A DNA stretch of 57,364 nucleotides from an uncultured Methylococcaceae bacterium (GTDB taxonomy: Bacteria; Pseudomonadota; Gammaproteobacteria; Methylococcales; Methylococcaceae), in the NCBI GenBank assembly GCA_903859815.1, contig CAIOOA010000304.1, positions 1 through 57,364 of the forward strand. The letters are read 5' to 3'. The notes under the pieces were generated by a model that did no database searches, was not told the origin of the DNA, and worked only from the letters and a program-made list of their open reading frames with translations. The position numbers and the translations under genes are program-made. Shown here piece after piece: positions 16,201 through 24,463 of the stretch; position 1 is the first letter of the stretch, and the number at the start of each line of letters is the position of its first letter.

Positions 16201-17137
16201 TGAGTTAAAACAGCGGCATGAATCGGCAGCCGTGGAAAATTTTGCCGAATTGGCCCAAGAAGAGTTTTCCATCACGGGAAAAAAAGAATGGGATTTCGGC
16301 GATTTGGCGGACCGGTTTCAATCGGGTCAAATCCATGGCTTCCCGGCACTGGTGGACGAAGGCGAGACGGTCGGTTTACGGGTTTTCGATACGACGGAAA
16401 AAGCCGCTGAGTCTCAAGAACGCGGTTTAGTGCGTTTGTTTCGCCTAGCCATGATTCAGCCTCTGAAATATCTGCGCAAGAATTTGGTGATCTCTCCAAC
16501 CGCCGAATTGGCTTACCGACAACTACCGAAACATCCTTTTCTGTATCCTGAGTTTCAAGCAGGACGAGATTTACGTGAAGACGTACTGGACCGGATCATG
16601 GCAGCGCTGTTTCTGGATGGTCATCCCGATATCCGCACCAAAACGGCTTTTGAAAAAAGGTTGGCAGAAGGCAAAAGCGAATTGGTCCCCATCGGCAACA
16701 CCAACTCCAAATTGGCAGACGAAATCCTCAACCTCTATGCCGAAGTGAACCGCAAGCTTAAAACCCGCAATGACCCTGCCGCCGCAGATATGCGCAACCA
16801 ACTGGAATTGTTGGTGTTTTCTGGTTTTATCGCCGTCACACCCTATCCGTCATTAAAACAAATTCCCCGATACTTCAAAGCCATGCTTTACCGCTTGGAA
16901 AAGTCGGCACTAGACTCAGGCCGCGACGCTCGCTTGGTCGCTGAAATTGCCCCATTCTGGAAGAAATACTGGGACCGAGTGAAATCGGGCAAGGATAAAA
17001 CCACACCGGAACGGGATGACTTCCGTTGGATGCTGGAAGAGTTCCGGGTATCCCTATTCGCCCAACCTTTGAAAACGCCATATCCGGTTTCGGCAAAGCG
17101 TTTGGAAGAAGCGTGGACGAAGAGATTGGCTGGGTGA
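13244..17137 (+). CDS. hrpA: ATP-dependent RNA helicase HrpA
   Basis: 1297 residues, the normal size of long bacterial HrpA. Helicase motifs in order: GETGSGKTTQLPK (Walker A, near residue 97), QPRRIAARSVANRI (Ia), DEAHERSLN (DEAH box, near 194), TSATID (III), TNVAETSLTVPGIR (V) and QRAGRCGRVGPG (VI). The DEAH-type winged-helix and OB segments and the long HrpA-specific C-terminal region follow. HrpA unwinds RNA 3' to 5' and in E. coli helps rescue stalled ribosomes and process fimbrial mRNA. No frame damage was seen. It is flanked by short non-coding gaps and appears to be a single-gene unit. Confidence 0.95.
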   Translation: MPFDFKTLEQQILQSLRKDQHRFRRTLDRLKADQKAGKDIAKPFEDLQTRLVESVAARTSRAASLPDLEYPGDLPVSERKDDILKAIMENQVVIVCGETGSGKTTQLPKICLEAGRGVAGYIGHTQPRRIAARSVANRIAEELKQPLGKAVGFKIRFSDHTSPESLIKLMTDGILLAETQNDRFLDQYDTLIIDEAHERSLNIDFLLGYMKWLLPRRPDFKLIVTSATIDPERFSRHFNDAPIINVSGRTYPVEIRYRPVIVEEDDVEDETSNELQRGILAAVDELHRESTGDILVFLIGERDIRETAESLRKHHPVDCEILPLYSRLSNAEQEQIFKPHKKRRIVLSTNVAETSLTVPGIRSVIDAGHARISRYSHRSKLQRLPIENISQASANQRAGRCGRVGPGVCIRLYSEADYLRRPEFTEPEILRTNLAAVILQMKALNLGDLEDFPFLEPPDERMIRDGLRTLQEINAIDDKRKLTEIGKKLYKLPVDPRLARILLAASDENSLTEVAIIVSALSLQDPRDRPSDKAQAADQKHARFKDENSDFMSYLKLWTEFQEQKKHLSNSKLRQWCRTNFLSYLRLREWEDIHQQIMQVAKGELALRLNMAPSEYGEIHRPLLTGLLSNVSFKQEGSEYLGARGLKCQIWPGSSLFKIRPKWIMSAEQVETTKVFARTVAKIEPEWVEKCGAHLVKRTYHEPHWEKKAARAGILEKVTLFSLTITNGRRVPLENVDPKQAREIFIRSALVEMEYDSKAPFFVHNRELLAAADYLQQKGRRVDLVADEEWIYQFYDQRLPEEIVSGVSFEVWRKKAEKTNPNLLKMTREDITRKEEEGLDNKNFPDEIKIGSIRIRLEYRFEPGHEDDGVTAIIPLHLLNQLPAEPFAWLVPGLMREKVVAMIKNLPKQTRKHFVPAPDYADKVVPQLDYGHGKFTEQISASLRRIEGFTIPEKEWSEDGIPIHLRMNFALVDDANVVIARARNLNELKQRHESAAVENFAELAQEEFSITGKKEWDFGDLADRFQSGQIHGFPALVDEGETVGLRVFDTTEKAAESQERGLVRLFRLAMIQPLKYLRKNLVISPTAELAYRQLPKHPFLYPEFQAGRDLREDVLDRIMAALFLDGHPDIRTKTAFEKRLAEGKSELVPIGNTNSKLADEILNLYAEVNRKLKTRNDPAAADMRNQLELLVFSGFIAVTPYPSLKQIPRYFKAMLYRLEKSALDSGRDARLVAEIAPFWKKYWDRVKSGKDKTTPERDDFRWMLEEFRVSLFAQPLKTPYPVSAKRLEEAWTKRLAG

Positions 17138-17345
17138 ATAAAGTGATGGTAGCCATAAACAGAACGAAGTGATTGTGCATTGTACCCCTTTTCTTGATAA
17201 AAAAGCTTGGTTATACTGTAAGGGTTGAGTGGGAAGTAGCCTCAAATTGCGGAAGTGGGCGTAATCTTTCGCTGATTTTGAGTGATCTTCATTCTTGAAT
17301 GAAACATGTTGTTGTTAACTGTTCCTTGGCAAGTTATCGAAAAAT

Positions 17346-17981
17346 ATGAAAAATTTTTTTGCATTCTTTGGCAATAAAAACAACTCTCAGGATTCAGCCT
17401 TAGATAAAGAGAATAGCTTGATCGAACCTACATCCAACAACCCACCCCCCACTAGCGACTCATTACCAACCTTGGAAAATGAAGCCATAGATATGCCATT
17501 TTCCATATCTTCCGGTGTGGAGGCGGTTCCAAACTCAGAAGCCGAAAGCAATACTAGCGATAGCCTCCATTCCAAGATTCCCGAACCTACTGCGGCATCA
17601 CCAAACGCACCCTACGAACCAGCACACCGAAAGAGACAAAATCTACTTGAGGGTTCCGATGGCGAGCATAAGCTTCAGGAAAAATATGGCAGTAGAAGCC
17701 GTGCGGTCAATTTCTACGAAAAGCAGATGCTGGATTATCTGGCGCCGAAGATGAAGGAATTCATCGCTCGCCAAGAGTTCCTGTTCGTTGCCACCTCTGA
17801 TCGCAATGGCGAATGCGACAACACATCAAAATTCGGAAAACCCGGTTTTATTCGTGTGTTGGGGGATCGGTATCTGATGTACCCGGAATACCGAGGCAAC
17901 GGCGTTTATGCCAACTCTGGAAATCTCAGCGAAAACCCACATATAGCGATGCTAAGGAGTGCGAAATCGATCCTAAGTTAG
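17346..17981 (+). pseudogene. Truncated pyridoxamine 5'-phosphate oxidase-like protein
   Basis: The 211-residue frame has a low-complexity Ser/Pro/Asn-rich first 100 residues. It then resembles the FMN-binding split-barrel family: KYGSRSRAVNFYEKQMLDYL, FIARQEFLFVATSDRNGECD, NTSKFGKPGFIRVLGDRYL and YPEYRGNGVYANSGNLSENP. Homologues continue past ENPH with the rest of the barrel and a C-terminal domain; here the match stops after HIAML and a stop codon follows within 10 codons. Another frame continues as ECEIDPKLAAAGFVYTCRTR to 18046, possibly a remnant of the lost end. The protein is therefore truncated. The N-terminal extension is unusual for the family. Confidence 0.65.
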
Positions 17982-18215
17982 CCGCTGCCGGTTTTGTTTA
18001 CACCTGCCGCACACGGGCTTTGGCCGACTTGGAGTTGGAGGTTTAGCGATCATCTTTACCCGACAAACCAAACGACAATGCGACCATGTCATAAAAATGC
18101 AACGGAGATGGGAGAAAATCGCTAATATACAAGTTTAAACGCCAACGTTAAGTTGGACGAAATACCGACAGGCAATCCATAACATCCTTAAACAACCTTC
18201 AACAGGAGAATTTAC

Positions 18216-18560
18216 ATGAGCCTATTTAGTTCAATACTTTCCAAATTGGGCATTGGTAGTGCGGAAGCCGCGCCAGCAGCAGCATCGGCCCCCATCGGGG
18301 CGGTGGATGTGGTCGCCAAGCTGGAAGGGCTTGCTGCATCCCATGCGGAGAAACTAAACTGGAAAACCTCCATCGTCGATTTGCTGAAGATTTTGGGCTT
18401 GGATAGCAGCCTGACTTCGCGCAAGGAACTTGCCACCGAACTCGGTTGCCCCGCCGCGATGTTGGAAGATTCGGCGCAAATGAATGTCTGGCTGCACAAA
18501 ACGGTGGTTCAAAAACTCGCCGATAACGGCGGCAATATTCCAAAAGAGCTGCTGGATTAA
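18216..18560 (+). CDS. DUF3597 domain-containing protein
   Basis: A 114-residue small protein matching DUF3597: MSLFSSILSKLGIG at the start, an Ala-rich linker, then VDVVAKLEGLAASHAEKLNW, KTSIVDLLKILGLDSS and RKELATELGCPAAM. The C-terminal domain is helical and looks soluble. Function is unknown. A good ribosome site (ACAGGAG) precedes the ATG by 7 bases. It is followed by a perfect hairpin at 18618-18644. Confidence 0.88.
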   Translation: MSLFSSILSKLGIGSAEAAPAAASAPIGAVDVVAKLEGLAASHAEKLNWKTSIVDLLKILGLDSSLTSRKELATELGCPAAMLEDSAQMNVWLHKTVVQKLADNGGNIPKELLD

Positions 18561-18617
18561 GGTCGGATAATACCAAACGCATTTTACTCCCCCTCTCGGG
18601 TAAGATGCTCCCGATTC

Positions 18618-18644
18618 TTGGGTAACGGTAAGACCGTTACCCAA
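18618..18644. repeat. Perfect 12-bp hairpin with AAG loop
   Basis: TTGGGTAACGGT (18618-18629) and its exact complement (18633-18644) are separated by three bases. It lies between the DUF3597 and LprI-like genes. There is no T-run directly after it, so it may act as an mRNA 3' stabiliser or attenuator and not as a classical terminator. Confidence 0.7.
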
Positions 18645-18688
18645 CATGGCTTCTGCCAACACTTTTAATTTAATTTGAGTCATTCAAC

Positions 18689-19018
18689 ATGCGCAAATTT
18701 GCTTTCGCAGCCCTCATCGGCTGCTTATTTTTCAGCGCCCAAGCCCTAGCGGCCAAACCCAGCTTCAAATGCAGTAAATCCGCCCACGAGATAGAAGAGC
18801 TGATCTGCAACAATGATGAACTGGCTGGACTCGATGTCTCGTTAAATAATCTATACAAAACCCTGCTCAAAAACACCCCGGCCAAGGCGCAAAAGCGCTT
18901 GAAGGCGGAACAATCCGGCTGGGTCAAAGGCCGGAACGACTGTTGGAAATCCGAAGACAAGGTAGGCTGCACCCGCTCTGAATACCAATCCCGGATCAAC
19001 GAACTAAAAGACCGCTAA
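18689..19018 (+). CDS. LprI-like (DUF1311) exported protein
   Basis: A 109-residue protein with a signal peptide (MRKFAFAALIGCLFFSAQAL) and a DUF1311/LprI N-terminal domain: PSFKCSKSAHEIEELICNND, LAGLDVSLNNLYKTLL, EQSGWVKGRNDCW and VGCTRSEYQSRINEL. The four cysteines are placed for two disulphides. Related proteins bind or inhibit lysozyme, but many family members have no tested role. The next gene starts 21 bases downstream on the same strand, so the two are likely one operon. Confidence 0.85.
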   Translation: MRKFAFAALIGCLFFSAQALAAKPSFKCSKSAHEIEELICNNDELAGLDVSLNNLYKTLLKNTPAKAQKRLKAEQSGWVKGRNDCWKSEDKVGCTRSEYQSRINELKDR

Positions 19019-19039
19019 TCGATTAAGGAAAATTGTACA

Positions 19040-19714
19040 TTGAGAACTTTATCGGTCAGTTTACTAGTATGTTTGTTAGCGCTTGTTGCAACCGGACCGG
19101 CTTGGGCCGAGGCGGATATTCAACAGAAACCACTCCATTTCGCCAAAGGCCAGTCCGGGGCAACAGTCAGCGGTAAGATCAAAGGCCACCAATCCATCGA
19201 CCATCAACTCCGCGCCAACGCGGGGCAAACGCTGACCGTGGATTTTAAACCAAACAATTCGTCAGCGTATTTCAACCTCCTGCCACCCAGCAGTACTGGT
19301 GAAGCCCTATATATTGGCTCATCGGCTGGCAATCATTTCACGGGTGAGTTGCCGACAGATGGCGTTTACACCGTCAGGGTGTATTTGATGGGCAGCGCGA
19401 AGACGAGCGACAAAGAGGTCGGCTATACCCTCAAAGTCAATGTCAGCACCAATCATCAGGGCGGCGGCACGAGCAGTGGAAAGGCCGACAGCTTTGCACC
19501 AGGTTCTTACGCCGAAATCGTCGGGATCAAAGGCGAACTCGGTTTGCTGTCTGGCCCTGCCATGAGCGAGCAGACTTTAGGCCATGTGGGCAAGGGTCGG
19601 CTGGTGCAAGTGTTGAAATGTGAACCCAATGACGGCCTGTGGTGCGAAGTCGAAGCCCACAACGATAAAAGCGTCCATGGCTGGGTCAAGGGGCAAAACC
19701 TCCACCCGAAGTAA
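19040..19714 (+). CDS. Exported protein with C-terminal SH3-like domain
   Basis: 224 residues with a signal peptide (VSLLVCLLALVATGPAWA). A beta-rich domain follows (ATVSGKIKGHQSIDHQLRAN, then QTLTVDFKPNNSSAYFNLLP) resembling pre-peptidase C-terminal/jelly-roll modules. After a Gly/Ser linker near residue 145, a bacterial SH3-like module (LLSGPAMSEQTLGHVGKG, GLWCEVEAHNDKSVHGWVKG) completes it. Such SH3 domains often bind cell wall. The start is TTG at 19040 with AAGGA ten bases upstream; no ATG fits. It is probably co-transcribed with the LprI-like gene, suggesting a shared role in envelope protection, which is an inference. Confidence 0.7.
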   Translation: MRTLSVSLLVCLLALVATGPAWAEADIQQKPLHFAKGQSGATVSGKIKGHQSIDHQLRANAGQTLTVDFKPNNSSAYFNLLPPSSTGEALYIGSSAGNHFTGELPTDGVYTVRVYLMGSAKTSDKEVGYTLKVNVSTNHQGGGTSSGKADSFAPGSYAEIVGIKGELGLLSGPAMSEQTLGHVGKGRLVQVLKCEPNDGLWCEVEAHNDKSVHGWVKGQNLHPK

Positions 19715-19865
19715 GCCAGAAAAGGGTAATGCCAGCACGAATTCGCAGATTCAACTTTACCCCATCTTGGCTAATTGCCCTTTGCCGCGTTAGTTTGGCG
19801 TATTGAAGTCCGAACTACCGGATTAATCCATTTTTTTGATGTTCATTCAATGAGGAGAGTAAGTG

Positions 19866-20111
19866 ATGAGTTTGTTGATTTTTATTGCGATTGGTGCAGT
19901 GGCCGGTTGGTTGGCTGGCTTGATTATGAAAGGCGGTGGCTTTGGCCTTTTGGGAGATATAGTGGTGGGCATCGTCGGATCGGTGGCCGGGGGCTATTTA
20001 TTCGGGCTGGCCGGCATTAGCGTTGGCGGCGGATTGGTCGGTTCAATCGTGACTGCAACGGTCGGTGCCATGGTCTTGTTGTTTATCATCCATCTGATTA
20101 AAAAAGCCTAA
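19866..20111 (+). CDS. GlsB/YeaQ/YmgE family small membrane protein
   Basis: 81 residues with three hydrophobic helices and the Gly-rich pattern of the transglycosylase-associated family: GAVAGWLAGLIMKGGGFGLL, DIVVGIVGSVAGGYLF and TATVGAMVLLFIIHLIKK. These proteins sit in the inner membrane and are often stress-induced; their molecular role is unresolved. GAGGAG stands 8 bases before ATG 19866, which supports this start over the GTG one codon earlier. Confidence 0.9.
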   Translation: MSLLIFIAIGAVAGWLAGLIMKGGGFGLLGDIVVGIVGSVAGGYLFGLAGISVGGGLVGSIVTATVGAMVLLFIIHLIKKA

Positions 20112-20191
20112 GTCATCTTTTAGGATTAACGAATATTCGTAGAGCGCATTACCTTAAATCGCTAATGCGCCCTGAACCGACTAAATCATGA

Positions 20192-20509
20192 TTATGATTT
20201 CTTGCGAGGCCCTTCTTTGCAAAGTTTGGCGAGCTTCTTGGCTTCCTCGTGTATTCTGGTCACCATGTCGGCCTTCCGGTTTAGCGAAGGAGCGACACGG
20301 GCAATTTCCTCAATGAGTTGAACGCAATTGGTTTCTTTATCAAGTGCCAAGCAACTGCGTTCAGAGAGTGGTTCCGGCAAATCTTCATAAGTCGCACCAC
20401 GAATTAACAATGGAAACGTCGGAACATCACAACCCCAAGATGCGCCAAGCACAGCAAGAACATACTTTGATTCCTTTGTGTCTGCGCCCACTTGTATAAA
20501 ATATAGCAA
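20192..20509 (-). CDS. Hypothetical protein, 105 aa
   Basis: I do not recognise it. It is soluble-looking, with an acidic middle (YEDLPEPLSERSCLALDKET) and a basic helical end (IHEEAKKLAKLCKEGPRKKS). No signal peptide was seen. The start region lies in AT-rich DNA facing the cyclase gene. It could be a fragment of a longer protein whose 5' part was lost. Coding status is uncertain. Confidence 0.4.
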   Translation of the reverse strand: MLYFIQVGADTKESKYVLAVLGASWGCDVPTFPLLIRGATYEDLPEPLSERSCLALDKETNCVQLIEEIARVAPSLNRKADMVTRIHEEAKKLAKLCKEGPRKKS

Positions 20510-20585
20510 TCAGCTTATCAATTTCAAAAAACAATCAATAGCAAATAAACTTTCATCGCTCAACCCTAGCTCAAGGAATCAGGAA

Positions 20586-21371
20586 ATGAACCCAAAGCAA
20601 TTATTCACCTCTATCATTCTGGCTTTAACTATGATTAATGGCTGCGCAGCCCAATCAAACACTCCGCCCAACACGATTGCCTACTCCCGCATCGTGGATC
20701 TTAGCCATACCATCGCCATCGACATTCCCTTATGGCCCGGCGACCCTCCGGTGGAGTTCCAAGAGGTGGCCCAATTCGCCACTGATGGGTATTACCTGAG
20801 GAAATTCACCATAGGAGAACATAGTGCCACGCACATGAATGCCCCGAATAGCTTCCATCAAGGCGGCATAGCCATTGATGCTTATACGCCGCAATCCTTG
20901 GTGGTCAAAGCGGTGATGATAGACATTCGAGCCAAAACGCAATTCAATCCTGACTATGCCCTCAGTCGGCAAGACGTGATCGATTGGGAAGGCAGATACG
21001 GAAGGATTCCTGCCGGTAGCGTCGTCCTGCTTTATACGGGATGGCAAGAAAAATGGAATAATCCGGTGGGATTCTTCAATCAAGACGCAAAAGGCAATCT
21101 CCACTTTCCGGGGTTTGATGGCGCGACCACTCGTTTCCTGTTGAAGGATCGCGGCGTTGCCGGTGTTGGGATTGATACCCATGGCGCTGACCCCGGTTTG
21201 GACAAGCGCTTTATGACTAACACGCAAGTGCTCGCCCAAAACGGCATCATCTTGGAATGCTTGGACCATCTCGACCAGTTACCAGCGACAGGCACGACCT
21301 TGGTTTTGGGAATATTGAGGTTGAAGGAAGGGTCTGGGACACCGCTCTCCGTGATGGCATTCGTGCCATGA
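20586..21371 (+). CDS. Cyclase family protein (kynurenine formamidase-like), exported
   Basis: 261 residues. The metal-dependent cyclase fold is shown by RIVDLSHTIAIDIPLWPGDP, GEHSATHMNAPNSFHQGG (the HxGTHxDxP-type motif with substitutions: H, H and N in place of D), FPGFDGATTRFLLKDRGVAG and VGIDTHGADPG. These enzymes hydrolyse or cyclise amide and ester substrates with Zn or Mn. The substrate is unknown. The N-terminus (MNPKQLFTSIILALTMINGC) looks like a lipoprotein signal with Cys at residue 20, so the enzyme probably acts outside the cytoplasm. The frame is open upstream from 20478 but the ATG at 20586, with AGGAA directly upstream, is preferred. Confidence 0.85.
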   Translation: MNPKQLFTSIILALTMINGCAAQSNTPPNTIAYSRIVDLSHTIAIDIPLWPGDPPVEFQEVAQFATDGYYLRKFTIGEHSATHMNAPNSFHQGGIAIDAYTPQSLVVKAVMIDIRAKTQFNPDYALSRQDVIDWEGRYGRIPAGSVVLLYTGWQEKWNNPVGFFNQDAKGNLHFPGFDGATTRFLLKDRGVAGVGIDTHGADPGLDKRFMTNTQVLAQNGIILECLDHLDQLPATGTTLVLGILRLKEGSGTPLSVMAFVP

Positions 21372-21421
21372 GTCACCGTCAGGAGTTGCTCAAGGAACTT
21401 CATTAACGTTATTGAATAACG

Positions 21422-21570
21422 AATGTTATGTAGCACCCTAGGATTGGAGCGTCAAAGCTTGCTTTGACAGGCGAGGCAGGCTCGCATTTTCAATTTTCTT
21501 GTCAAAGCAAGCTTTGACGCTCCCTTTAAGCTTGAAAATAAGCAACTTTTGCAAGGGTGAGCAACATTAG
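21422..21570 (+). mobile_element. MITE-like element, copy 1
   Basis: A non-coding element of about 150 bases. It begins AATGTTATGTAGCACCCTA and ends GGGTGAGCAACATTAG, so its ends are imperfectly inverted. Inside is a perfect 24-bp inverted repeat (21446-21469 with 21500-21523) that includes TCAAAGCTTGCTTTGACA. The same order of blocks (GCACCCTA.GATTGGA, AGCAAGCTTTGA, AATAAGCAACT) occurs on the opposite strand at 24318-24463. No transposase is present nearby, so any movement would need an enzyme supplied elsewhere. Confidence 0.7.
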
Positions 21571-21647
21571 TGAATAAAAAATGAACCTTTTAATCACGAA
21601 TAAGAATAAACAGGATGTAAGAACAATAAACAACGAGGAAATTCGTG

Positions 21648-23186
21648 ATGAAAGCCTTTTATCTGAATCGAAACACCCTATGCGGCAGGCTTGCTATTGG
21701 CCCATTGCTGGCCATTTCTATGCTGATATTGCCTGCAATTGGGGATGCAGCCAGTTTTATCGTAGGGGGACTTGGCAATTTTGATGCTGCCAATTATGAA
21801 GGACAGGATGCTTATGGATTTGAAGTCAAGATTGAGGGCATACAAGCCAGCGATTTGATGCCTTCTTGGACTGGGAACAAATTTGGCGCACCGGTAGTCG
21901 TGCCTTATGCAACCGGTGTTTATGTTCGCTATCAAAGCCCTTATGACTCGGTAAATCATAGATTTACCCAGGCTACAGTGCCGAAAACACCGGGTGCGGC
22001 TTTTCTAGGCTCTTGCTACATGGGATACCCATCCTACTACACCGCCGGTTGCGATCATTTCGGCGTGCATCTGAATTACACCGCGATGACGAAAGCGACT
22101 TCGACAACTTATCGATGGATGTTTGAAGACCCCGCCAATCCCGGTCATTTAATCGGTTCAACCAACCCGGTCATGGTCCCAACTGCGACCTATTACTTCA
22201 TTCCTCCACCTCCAACCCGACCGACCGCCCCTCCCGAACTTGTGGCTGTCGTAGAGTTGCCACCTCCACCACCACCGCCCGTGCCAGAACCAGTGCCACA
22301 ATATGGCGATGCGACTTGGGTGAAAGTTTATAAAACAGAGTTGGCGCGTGAAGTGGCTTTGGTCGAACTGGTCGAGGGCAATGCCGTTGTTCCGCAAAAT
22401 GCCACTCAAGTCGAGACAGAATGGCAATTAATGCAGCCTAGCCCTCCGCCTGATGGCAGACATCGTCAACGCGGCAAACTGGTCAATCAAGGTGCGCCAC
22501 TGACGGGTACTAGAGCCGTTGTCCGACGCTATGAAACCTATGCTTATACGGGAGCCTACGATCCCATCACGCATGAAGCCGTCTGTAGCGATATCACTTG
22601 CAATGCCCCACTGGATGGCGAACTCGGCGCTTTGATCAGCGCCCAAATGGCTGCCGCCAATATCGCAGTCCCGTCTCTGACCATTACCAAAGTGGGTAGC
22701 GGCAATGTCAATTCTGCTGACAAAGTCATCAGTTGTGGGAGCAAATGCACCTCGACTTATGCACTAGGGACACAGGTTGCCCTCACTGCCGTGGCCTCAA
22801 GTAAAAGCACGTTTGCCGGATGGACTGGCGCTTGCACGGGAGCCGCAGCCACTTGCAATGTCACCATCAATGATGCGGTGAATGTCACGGCAACTTTTAA
22901 TGCAGCGCCTGCGAGTGGCGGCGGAGGTGGCGGTTCGACAACGGGTTCGACGCTATCGGTCAAAGTAACCAGTGGCAAAGGAACCATCTCCAGTACGCCA
23001 GCCGGCATTTCTTGCGGCAATATTTGCTCCACCACACTCACTACGGGCGCTACGATGACGTTAAATGCGACACCCGAAGTCGGTTTCAGATTTGTCAATT
23101 GGACAGGGGCTTGCTCAAGTACTTTACCGACTTGCGTGGTCACCGGAGGTGGCAGCGTATCGGTTCAAGCTAATTTCACCAAATAG
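21648..23186 (+). CDS. Secreted protein with two InlB-B-like repeat domains
   Basis: 512 residues. A signal peptide (AIGPLLAISMLILPAIGDAA) leads into an N-terminal beta-rich domain of about 160 residues that I do not recognise. A proline-rich linker (PPPPPPPVPEPVP) and a middle domain follow. Two divergent InlB-B-type (Listeria-Bacteroides) repeats end the protein: FAGWTGACTGAAATCNVTIN with NVTATFNA, and FRFVNWTGACSSTLPTCVVT with SVQANFTK, joined by a Gly-rich spacer. Cysteine pairs in each repeat probably form disulphides. A cell-surface or extracellular adhesive role is an inference. GAGGAA 7 bases before ATG 21648 sets the start. A strong terminator follows. Confidence 0.75.
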   Translation: MKAFYLNRNTLCGRLAIGPLLAISMLILPAIGDAASFIVGGLGNFDAANYEGQDAYGFEVKIEGIQASDLMPSWTGNKFGAPVVVPYATGVYVRYQSPYDSVNHRFTQATVPKTPGAAFLGSCYMGYPSYYTAGCDHFGVHLNYTAMTKATSTTYRWMFEDPANPGHLIGSTNPVMVPTATYYFIPPPPTRPTAPPELVAVVELPPPPPPPVPEPVPQYGDATWVKVYKTELAREVALVELVEGNAVVPQNATQVETEWQLMQPSPPPDGRHRQRGKLVNQGAPLTGTRAVVRRYETYAYTGAYDPITHEAVCSDITCNAPLDGELGALISAQMAAANIAVPSLTITKVGSGNVNSADKVISCGSKCTSTYALGTQVALTAVASSKSTFAGWTGACTGAAATCNVTINDAVNVTATFNAAPASGGGGGGSTTGSTLSVKVTSGKGTISSTPAGISCGNICSTTLTTGATMTLNATPEVGFRFVNWTGACSSTLPTCVVTGGGSVSVQANFTK

Positions 23187-23217
23187 GGGATTGAATAATT
23201 CATCCCAACCAGCTGAT

Positions 23218-23245
23218 AGGGGCAACAGGATGTGCCCCTTTTTTT
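23218..23245 (+). terminator. Intrinsic terminator
   Basis: AGGGGCA (23218-23224) pairs with TGCCCCT (23233-23239) around an 8-base loop, followed by a run of seven T. It ends transcription of the secreted repeat protein gene. Confidence 0.88.
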
Positions 23246-23305
23246 GTTTCCGTCACTATTGTTCACTAATCAATTCCAAGTGTTGTTGATTGGGCATGGC
23301 ATTCT

Positions 23306-24298
23306 TTAAACTTGAATTCTATTACGAATTGCCTCAACAATAGCCTGTGTTGGGTCGGTTGACCTAGATGACCAAGGCTCAAAACGATCAGTCAGCCGTT
23401 TGGCCGCACCAAACTCGATCAGTCTGCCAACAATATCCCGGTGATAACACTCAGTCGCATCCTCGCTAATATCAATCAAGACGGGCTTGCCGGTAAAAGC
23501 GGCCTCGGAACACATTGATAAAGAATCGCCGGTGACGATGAACAGGTCGGCGTGGGCAAGCATGGCATGGTATAAGCTCTGCTCGGTCTGCTGCCAATCA
23601 AAAAAGCGAGTGTTTAACTCGGTCAAACTATCCAGCAAAGCGGTTTGTGCTTCCACCGGGGTTCTTCGGCTATTGGAAATGACCAAGCAAGCTTCCAAGG
23701 GCTTTGCAATCGTATAAACCCGCTGCGCCAAGGCTTTGGCGTGGGCTACATTAAATCCGTCGCAATAACGTGTATTGCCGCCTAGCAGCAACCCGATGAT
23801 CGGCTTAGGCAATGACTTGAAATAGTCTTGATGTTTGCGATAGGCATTCGCGAGAACCTCTTGCGTGAGTTTATGCGGTACGCCAACTAAGGGAACGATA
23901 TTGGTTCCAAGCAATTGCGGTGAAGCAATCAGATCGTATTCCTTTAGACGAGGATGATGCTCATCCGGCAATATAGAGGCAAGGTAAACGTTTAACAGAC
24001 GATCTTGAAAGAGGTTTTTCAAATCGGCTATTTCTGCAGTCGTTTCCTCCCCCGTTCCGCTGATTATCAAGAGTGGTTGCCCTGTTACATGGACATTGCG
24101 GGCATAACGTTCGGATAGTTCATCTTGATAGCTTTGAGTATCTTCGCTGGGTAGCGGTATGATTTCATACGGGTAGCCTAGGCGGTCCGCCAAACCAATG
24201 CGGGCATTCAACTCGCCTGTGTAGGCACTATCCACCACCCATACTAATGGATGGGTTGAGCCATAGTTCTCTGGAATCGGTTGTTGAACGGTTTGCAT
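23306..24298 (-). CDS. Mitochondrial fission ELM1 family protein
   Basis: 330 residues with the glycosyltransferase-B-like fold of the ELM1 family. Features are LVWVVDSAYTGELNARIGLA at the N-terminus, LIISGTGEETTAEIADLK, the family core PIIGLLLGGNTRYCDGFN, LVISNSRRTP and the nucleotide-sugar-like site FIVTGDSLSMCSEAAFTGKP. Bacterial members are common in Proteobacteria and have no firmly established substrate; a role in surface glycan assembly is plausible. It is the last gene of the leftward dnaA-dnaN-HD-oxidoreductase series, separated from the oxidoreductase by the second MITE-like copy, so its promoter may lie in that element. Confidence 0.85.
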   Translation of the reverse strand: MQTVQQPIPENYGSTHPLVWVVDSAYTGELNARIGLADRLGYPYEIIPLPSEDTQSYQDELSERYARNVHVTGQPLLIISGTGEETTAEIADLKNLFQDRLLNVYLASILPDEHHPRLKEYDLIASPQLLGTNIVPLVGVPHKLTQEVLANAYRKHQDYFKSLPKPIIGLLLGGNTRYCDGFNVAHAKALAQRVYTIAKPLEACLVISNSRRTPVEAQTALLDSLTELNTRFFDWQQTEQSLYHAMLAHADLFIVTGDSLSMCSEAAFTGKPVLIDISEDATECYHRDIVGRLIEFGAAKRLTDRFEPWSSRSTDPTQAIVEAIRNRIQV

Positions 24299-24317
24299 AA
24301 GTCATCCATAGGGTTAG

Positions 24318-24463
24318 CTGATGTTACGCACGGATGCATTAGTTGCTTATTTCCAAAGGGAACATCAAAGCTTGCTTTGATAAAATATTCAAATTGCCGA
24401 CCAACTTGGCCTGCCAAAGCAAGTTTTTTTTCGTTCCAATCTTAGGGTGCTGGGTAACATCAG
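24318..24463 (-). mobile_element. MITE-like element, copy 2
   Basis: About 146 bases bounded by CTGATGTTACGCA (24318-24330) and, on the other strand, CTGATGTTACCCA (24463-24451): terminal inverted repeats matching at 12 of 13 positions. Internal blocks (TCAAAGCAAGCTTTGATGTT, CAGCACCCTAAGATTGGA, AAATAAGCAACT) match copy 1 at 21422-21570 in the opposite orientation. The right end reaches into the oxidoreductase gene and supplies its stop codon. No clear target-site duplication was seen. Confidence 0.75.
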
